Both the position numbers and the translations under genes were made by a program. From Cryobacterium inferilacus (GTDB taxonomy: Bacteria > Actinomycetota > Actinomycetes > Actinomycetales > Microbacteriaceae): a DNA stretch of 64,000 bases. The notes under the pieces were generated by a model. That model was not told the origin of the DNA. It saw only the letters and a list, made by a program, of their open reading frames with translations, and made no database searches. Positions 59,937 through 64,000 of the stretch are shown here, one piece after another. Where the stretch lies: assembly GCF_019599185.1 (NCBI RefSeq), contig NZ_JAIEUL010000020.1, positions 1 to 64,000 of the forward strand. The letters run 5' to 3'. Within the stretch, counting starts at the first letter, position 1. Each line of letters begins with the position of its first letter.

Positions 59937-61439
59937 TCACCTCACGTAGGAGACCAGGCCGATCATGCCGCGAGCAGCGTGGTACGCATTGTGGCAGTGG
60001 ACCAGCCATTGGCCGGGATTATCAGCGTCGAATTCGACGGTGACGGTTTCCCCCGGCCGGACGATGACGGTGTCCTTGCGTGCTCCGTTGCCCATGATCT
60101 GAAAAGTGTGTCCGTGCAGGTGTATCGGATGCCACATCATCGTGTCGTTGATCATCGTGATCTGCACTCGCTCGTTGAGGCTGACGTCGAAGGCTCCGGC
60201 ATAGGGGTCGTCCATGTTGAAGGTCCGCCCGTTGATGCTCCAGTCGTAGGAGTGCATTCCTCCCGTCAGTCGCATCTCGTGTCGCCGATCTGGCGTTCGG
60301 GACGGGAGGCGGACGGATTCATCTGCTCGTAGCTGACCGCCGTCGGTGACGTCACCCGTCAGCGTGGACGGCATTCGATCCGGTGTGGGTGGGGTGCCAG
60401 AACCAGTGCGGATGAGCCCGTAGGCGCTTCCGTCCTTGCCTTCTGGGAGAGCCAAGACCGGAGTGTAGCCGTCGACGACGGTGACGAGCGCATCGATGCG
60501 TTCGCCCATTCCGAGGACAACTGCGTCCACCTCCTGGTGCTGCACCGGAAATCCGTCGGTGTGGGTGAGGGTGAGCTTCTGCCCGGGGATCCCCACCCTG
60601 TAGGCGGTGTCCCCCGCCGCGTTGATGATGCGCAAGCGGATCCGATTGCCGACTCGACTGTCGAAGACTTCGGCCGTTTGCGGAGCCTGCCCGTTAAACA
60701 AGTGGGCAGGGAACGGCACGTCGCCTGCGTCACCACCCAAATACCGACTGGTAGAGCGTGACCCCATTCCACCCATCCCCGAATCCATCCCGCTCATACC
60801 CGATCCGTCGGCCAGAGCGTTCAGCGCATCGTCGGGGGTGCCCGGGAGACCGTCGAGCCAGTCGTCGAGGAGGATGACCCATTCCTGGTCATAAGCCATG
60901 GGCTCGTTTGGGTCGTCGATGATGAGCGCACCCGACAAGGCACGTTCTCGCTGCATATCCACGTGAGAGTGATACCAGTAAGTGCCGGGTCGGTTGAGCA
61001 GAAACTGGTATCCGTAGTCGCCGCCCGGAGCAATGGTTTTTTGGGTCACGCCTGGAACACCGTCGGCATCGTTTCGCAGTGCGAGGCCGTGCCAATGGAT
61101 ACTCGTGGGCTCGGCCAGGGTGTTCGTCACCGGCGCCTTTAGAAGGTCGCCAGTTTTTGCGCGGATGAGAGGGCCGTTGAGTGTCCCGTTATATCCCCAC
61201 GTGGTCAGAGCGGTGCCGGCGACCAGGGTCTCGAAGTCGCCGGCGGTGAGGTTTTGGGTGACGGTGGCGCCGTTGGCCGTACGCCGCGCCTCGTATTGGG
61301 CGACCAATGGATCGGTCGACTTGATCCGGTCGACCCCAGCCCGAGGGACGGTTCCCGTCGTGCAGGAGGCAAGGGCGACTGTCACCGTCGCAGCTAGAGT
61401 CGCGCCGAGAAAAGTACGGCGGGTGAGGTGAGTGACCAT
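59937..61439 (-). CDS. multicopper oxidase, CueO-like Tat lipoprotein
   Basis: 500 residues. Twin-arginine start (RRTFLGATLAATVTVALASC) with lipobox. Copper ligands are all present: HWHG, HSHVDM (WYHSH), HPIHLHGHTF and HCHNAYHAARGM (type 1 and 2/3 sites). A Met-rich loop (GSGMSGMDSGMGGMGS) suits Cu(I) oxidation. It detoxifies Cu(I) outside the membrane. Last gene of the minus-strand operon that begins at 63867. Confidence 0.95.
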   Translation of the reverse strand: MVTHLTRRTFLGATLAATVTVALASCTTGTVPRAGVDRIKSTDPLVAQYEARRTANGATVTQNLTAGDFETLVAGTALTTWGYNGTLNGPLIRAKTGDLLKAPVTNTLAEPTSIHWHGLALRNDADGVPGVTQKTIAPGGDYGYQFLLNRPGTYWYHSHVDMQRERALSGALIIDDPNEPMAYDQEWVILLDDWLDGLPGTPDDALNALADGSGMSGMDSGMGGMGSRSTSRYLGGDAGDVPFPAHLFNGQAPQTAEVFDSRVGNRIRLRIINAAGDTAYRVGIPGQKLTLTHTDGFPVQHQEVDAVVLGMGERIDALVTVVDGYTPVLALPEGKDGSAYGLIRTGSGTPPTPDRMPSTLTGDVTDGGQLRADESVRLPSRTPDRRHEMRLTGGMHSYDWSINGRTFNMDDPYAGAFDVSLNERVQITMINDTMMWHPIHLHGHTFQIMGNGARKDTVIVRPGETVTVEFDADNPGQWLVHCHNAYHAARGMIGLVSYVR

Positions 61440-61452
61440 TTCTTTGCTTTCG

Positions 61453-61734
61453 TTAGTTCTTTCTGGCGGGCATCGCTGTGTCGGGCCACTGGAGTTTGGA
61501 GAGGTGGCGGCGTAGTTTCTTTTCGGACAGGCGGCCGTAGCTGAACAGCTCGCCGTCGATCAAGATTCCCGGGGCGAAAACGATGCCGACCCTGTTGGCA
61601 AGCTCACGCCCTTCGGCTGAAGCCAACGGAATCTCCACGATGTCCAGGGGGTACTCGTCGCTGAGCTGCGCCAGGGTGTTCTTGGCGTTCACGCAGGACG
61701 GGCAGGATTCCTGGGTTAGGACGGTAATCATCAT
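61453..61734 (-). CDS. glutaredoxin-like redox protein
   Basis: 93 residues. TVLTQESCPSCVNAKNTLAQ carries a CPSC motif; VGIVFAPGILIDGELFSYGR has the cis-Pro loop. It resembles thioredoxin-like proteins of 80-100 residues found next to CcdA-like carriers. ATG 61734 overlaps the redoxin stop by ATGA. It lacks a signal peptide and is probably cytoplasmic, perhaps charging the CcdA-like carrier. Confidence 0.8.
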   Translation of the reverse strand: MMITVLTQESCPSCVNAKNTLAQLSDEYPLDIVEIPLASAEGRELANRVGIVFAPGILIDGELFSYGRLSEKKLRRHLSKLQWPDTAMPARKN

Positions 61735-62426
61735 GATCCGCTCACCCCGGCAGCCTTCATGTCGGCGAGCAGGTCGGTCATGGAAACGTACATTGTGTAA
61801 TCCGGGGCGCCGCCGTAGTCGGCGCGCCACTCAATCTCGCCGTCGGGCCCGACAAGGATGAAGCTGTGTCCGGCGCGGGAGTCGCCCATCATGCCGTAGT
61901 CGTTCGCACCGTACTCCTTGATGACGTCCATCTTCGTGTCCGCCAGGGCGACGGAGGCGAGTTTGTCGTCGTCCATTTTCTGCGCGATCAGGTCTACCGG
62001 TCCGCTGGTAATCGTGAGCACATCGTCAACTCCGGCGGCACTGAGCTGGTCGGATGCGGCATCCAGGTCACGCATCTGGTCCCAGCAGGGCTGGCAACCC
62101 AGTCCCTCATGGAAGTACAAGAGCACCGATTTGCCCGAATAGTCACTCAGATCCACGGTGTCCCCCGTTGTGGACTCCATCGCGAATCCCGGGGCGACCT
62201 CTCCCACCCCTGGAGATCCCACCGCGTAGTCGGCCGCATCGGCGCTCCTGCCCAGAGGAGCGGACTGGGCCGTCTGGGCCGGTGCGGAGGGCTGCTGGGC
62301 GAGAACGAGGAAAAAGGCACCGAAAATCGCCACGACCACGCCGGCACCGATCAGCACGAAAAGGCGGTTGGTGTTCTTCCTCAGCGGCCGCATCGTAGCG
62401 GCCGGCTTCTTGTTGCGTGATGCCAT
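61731..62426 (-). CDS. membrane-anchored redoxin (peroxiredoxin/TlpA-like)
   Basis: 231 residues. Basic N-terminus, one anchor helix (LFVLIGAGVVVAIFGAFFLV), then an AhpC/TSA-like domain with VGEVAPGFAMESTTGDTVDL and LLYFHEGLGCQPCWDQMRDL (CQPC), and HSFILVGPDGEIEWRADYGG. Acts outside the membrane. It overlaps the ccdA-like gene (TAATG) and the glutaredoxin gene (ATGA), forming a transmembrane electron relay. Confidence 0.88.
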   Translation of the reverse strand: MASRNKKPAATMRPLRKNTNRLFVLIGAGVVVAIFGAFFLVLAQQPSAPAQTAQSAPLGRSADAADYAVGSPGVGEVAPGFAMESTTGDTVDLSDYSGKSVLLYFHEGLGCQPCWDQMRDLDAASDQLSAAGVDDVLTITSGPVDLIAQKMDDDKLASVALADTKMDVIKEYGANDYGMMGDSRAGHSFILVGPDGEIEWRADYGGAPDYTMYVSMTDLLADMKAAGVSGS

Positions 62427-63373
62427 TACTGTGAATCCTTTGCATTGTCGTGACAGGCAGGAGTCGTAGAACCGGCCGTAACCTGCTCTGACGTATCTGG
62501 CTCTGTCGTCGAAGCGGTGTGACCGACCTGTGGGCGTCGGGCGCGCAGCGCCTTCCACACCAAGGTGCCCAGGGCGCCGAAGACGACGAGGGCCGAGAGC
62601 CAGCCGGGGATGAAGCCGATGGACTGCTGAATAACCACAGCTGCGTGGTTCAGCCAGGCGGTGATCCTCACCTGCCACCCGTCAGGCGCCATGCCGATGC
62701 CGCGAACCGCAATGATCATGGTGACGATACCCATCCCGAGCATCAGTCCGCCGGACAACAGGCTCGACAGCGACAGACGACGTCCACCGGGCCACAGGGC
62801 GACAGTGCGCGCCGTAAGCAGACGGCTATTGCTCCAGTCCTTCCGATCCCACACCAGCGCAAGTACGCAGAGCGGGGCGACCATGCCGAAGACGTAGGCA
62901 ATCCCCACCAGCGCAGCGGTGGAGATGGACGACGTTGCACCCGACATCGCGGCGACTCCGGCCAACACCGGTGCACAACAGGCACTGGCCGCGCCAGAGA
63001 ACACGCCCAAGCCGTACACGGAGCCGATTCCGGAGCTGGATTTCTTTCCCGACGGCATCGGGAGCATCAACTTCCACCCCACCAGCGTGGCGACGCCCAC
63101 AACGACCATCGCAATTCCCACCACGCTGAAGATCCAGAAGTGGTACTGGCCCAGGGCGCGGCTGACGATCGCGGCCCCCAAGGCAATGGGCAGGATGATC
63201 GTGCCGACACCGGCAGCGAAAACCAATGTCATGCCCAGAATCTGGCCACGACGGCGGAAGCTAGACGCGAAGAACGCCGGCAGCATGACCGACACACAAC
63301 AGGGGGCCAGTAGGGCGACGATGCCGCCCAAGAACGAGGCGAGGATCGTGGTGGAGAGCAGGACCTGCTCCAT
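62426..63373 (-). CDS. CcdA/DsbD-like transmembrane electron carrier
   Basis: 315 residues, seven or more helices. ALLAPCCVSVMLPAFFASSF and GAASACCAPVLAGVAAMSGA hold cysteine pairs in helices I and IV, more than the single cysteines of classical CcdA. It also has a His/Cys tail (PACHDNAKD). AAGGAG six bases before ATG 63373 fixes the start. Such proteins move reducing equivalents to extracytoplasmic redoxins such as the one encoded next. Confidence 0.88.
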   Translation of the reverse strand: MEQVLLSTTILASFLGGIVALLAPCCVSVMLPAFFASSFRRRGQILGMTLVFAAGVGTIILPIALGAAIVSRALGQYHFWIFSVVGIAMVVVGVATLVGWKLMLPMPSGKKSSSGIGSVYGLGVFSGAASACCAPVLAGVAAMSGATSSISTAALVGIAYVFGMVAPLCVLALVWDRKDWSNSRLLTARTVALWPGGRRLSLSSLLSGGLMLGMGIVTMIIAVRGIGMAPDGWQVRITAWLNHAAVVIQQSIGFIPGWLSALVVFGALGTLVWKALRARRPQVGHTASTTEPDTSEQVTAGSTTPACHDNAKDSQ

Positions 63374-63439
63374 GTATTGCTCCTTCAAAAGTGCACGGAC
63401 TCACCGCCGTGCCGTGGGGGCTGGGCGGACGCCCGAGGG

Positions 63440-63706
63440 TCAAGCCTGGGTCGTGGTCTTTACGGGTTCGTCGGAGCCAGCGTCGCCGTGGACGTGGGAT
63501 TCTTCCGTGGCGTCAGTGTTCTTGGTTTTGCTGCGCATCATCATGAACATCATTCCGATCATCATCACGGGGCAAGCCAAAACCGCTGCGATGGGAAGCG
63601 CCTCACCGATCGACCTGCCGGCCACAAGCAGCCCGCCGAGGATGACGACACCGATCACGATCATGCCGATGAGATGAGACTTGCCGCCGTGGTTGTGCCC
63701 GTTCAT
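63440..63706 (-). CDS. small membrane protein, DUF2933-like
   Basis: 88 residues. MNGHNHGGKSHLIGMIVIGV starts with a His patch. Two helices; the second (LPIAAVLACPVMMIGMMFMM) has the Cys-Pro and methionine-rich character of DUF2933. The tail is acidic with HVHGD. Common beside copper oxidases in actinomycetes. It shares ATGA with the preceding 54-residue gene. Confidence 0.75.
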   Translation of the reverse strand: MNGHNHGGKSHLIGMIVIGVVILGGLLVAGRSIGEALPIAAVLACPVMMIGMMFMMMRSKTKNTDATEESHVHGDAGSDEPVKTTTQA

Positions 63707-63867
63707 GGATTTTCTCTTTTCTGGGGTTCGGTTGGGTGGTCTGGGTCCGCTGGTGGCATGTCATTGCCTCGGTAATTCACGGGGAAGATCTGAGCGATCG
63801 CCCACACCCCGAGAATGACGAAGACCACACAAATTCCGGCGAGAATCGGCCACGCATTCATGACCAT
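63703..63867 (-). CDS. 54-residue membrane protein
   Basis: MVMNAWPILAGICVVFVILG with the single helix continuing VWAIAQIFP and a Pro/Asp-rich tail (PADPDHPTEPQKRENP). AGGAGGAAGTA directly upstream of ATG 63867 is a very strong ribosome site and the stop overlaps the next ATG, so it is a genuine gene. No family is recognised. First visible gene of the oxidase operon; nothing further is seen up to 64000. Confidence 0.7.
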   Translation of the reverse strand: MVMNAWPILAGICVVFVILGVWAIAQIFPVNYRGNDMPPADPDHPTEPQKRENP

Positions 63868-64000
63868 TACTTCCTCCTACCGGAATGTCTTGTCATGACT
63901 GTGGACCCTCCAACCGGGCCTCTCGGTGCAGGTTTGACGAAGAAACGATAAAGAATGCTCTTCACCTCCGAGGGATCTCTCAGCCTTGGACTCCGCCAGA

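Overview
The window looks like accessory DNA of a high-G+C actinomycete, most likely of the Microbacteriaceae type. The evidence is the strong G/C third-position bias, ATGA-coupled operons, mycothiol-type arsenate reductases, CmtR/KmtR-type ArsR regulators, and DUF3093/DUF6153/DUF6804 families. Nearly all of it is a metal- and metalloid-resistance island rich in redox and cell-envelope genes. Chromosome versus plasmid cannot be decided from the sequence.

Layout. 1-4.1 kb: an IS21-family istA running off the left edge, a DUF488 gene, a membrane protein/winged-helix pair and a TetR regulator. 4.17-4.45 kb: a tRNA-Gln 3'-end fragment flanked by short direct repeats, probably an attachment site. 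4.56-5.77 kb: an XRE antitoxin/nucleotidyltransferase toxin pair with a perfect operator. 5.8-14.6 kb: an arsenic island (arsM, trxB, arsR, arsB, two arsC, an arsR-arsC fusion, arsD, arsA, a fourth arsenate-mycothiol-transferase-like gene) with two distinct sets of operator palindromes. 14.7-17.1 kb: a scar zone with a broken chrB-like gene, a truncated cation-efflux gene and a truncated cmtR around an intact cmtR-CDF pair. 17.2-26.7 kb: a DUF6153 gene, resB/ccsB (system II cytochrome c biogenesis), small DUF genes, lnt and a TgpA-like transglutaminase. 27-33.8 kb: ycnI, copC, a zinc-type CDF exporter with its ArsR sensor, CtaG and a CopD-CtaG fusion. 33.9-39.3 kb: two M23 peptidases, two DsbA-like proteins, a DUF6153 protein, CcdA and a TlpA/ResA-like lipoprotein. 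39.4-44.4 kb: a CadA-type ATPase with CmtR, an ACR3/SBF arsenic permease, and a His-tailed EamA transporter with a KmtR-like regulator. 44.6-53.8 kb: a thioredoxin-like protein, a zinc-ribbon protein, a two-component system, a copper ATPase with a CPD motif, CsoR-type operators, a copper-chaperone gene split by an IS256-family insertion, and copA. 53.9-59.9 kb: DUF6153, DUF305, a second M23 pair, an F510_1955-like lipoprotein, a frameshifted lgt and a resolvase lacking its catalytic serine. 59.9-63.9 kb: a minus-strand operon ending in a multicopper oxidase.

How it fits together. Arsenate is reduced by the ArsC proteins with mycothiol/thioredoxin-type thiols. Arsenite is then delivered by ArsD, pumped by ArsA/ArsB or exported by the SBF permease, or methylated by ArsM. 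Cd/Pb/Zn/Co/Ni are handled by CmtR-, SmtB- and KmtR-type sensors with CDF, P-type ATPase and EamA exporters. Copper is exported by two ATPases and dealt with outside the membrane by CopC, YcnI, DUF305 and the oxidase. Many exported thiol-disulfide proteins, two lipoprotein-modification enzymes and two pairs of M23 peptidases suggest the island also carries its own extracytoplasmic maturation machinery. The most unusual features are the duplicated DUF6153/M23-pair module, the ArsR-ArsC fusion with a cysteine-free sensor half, and the fresh IS insertion in the copper chaperone.
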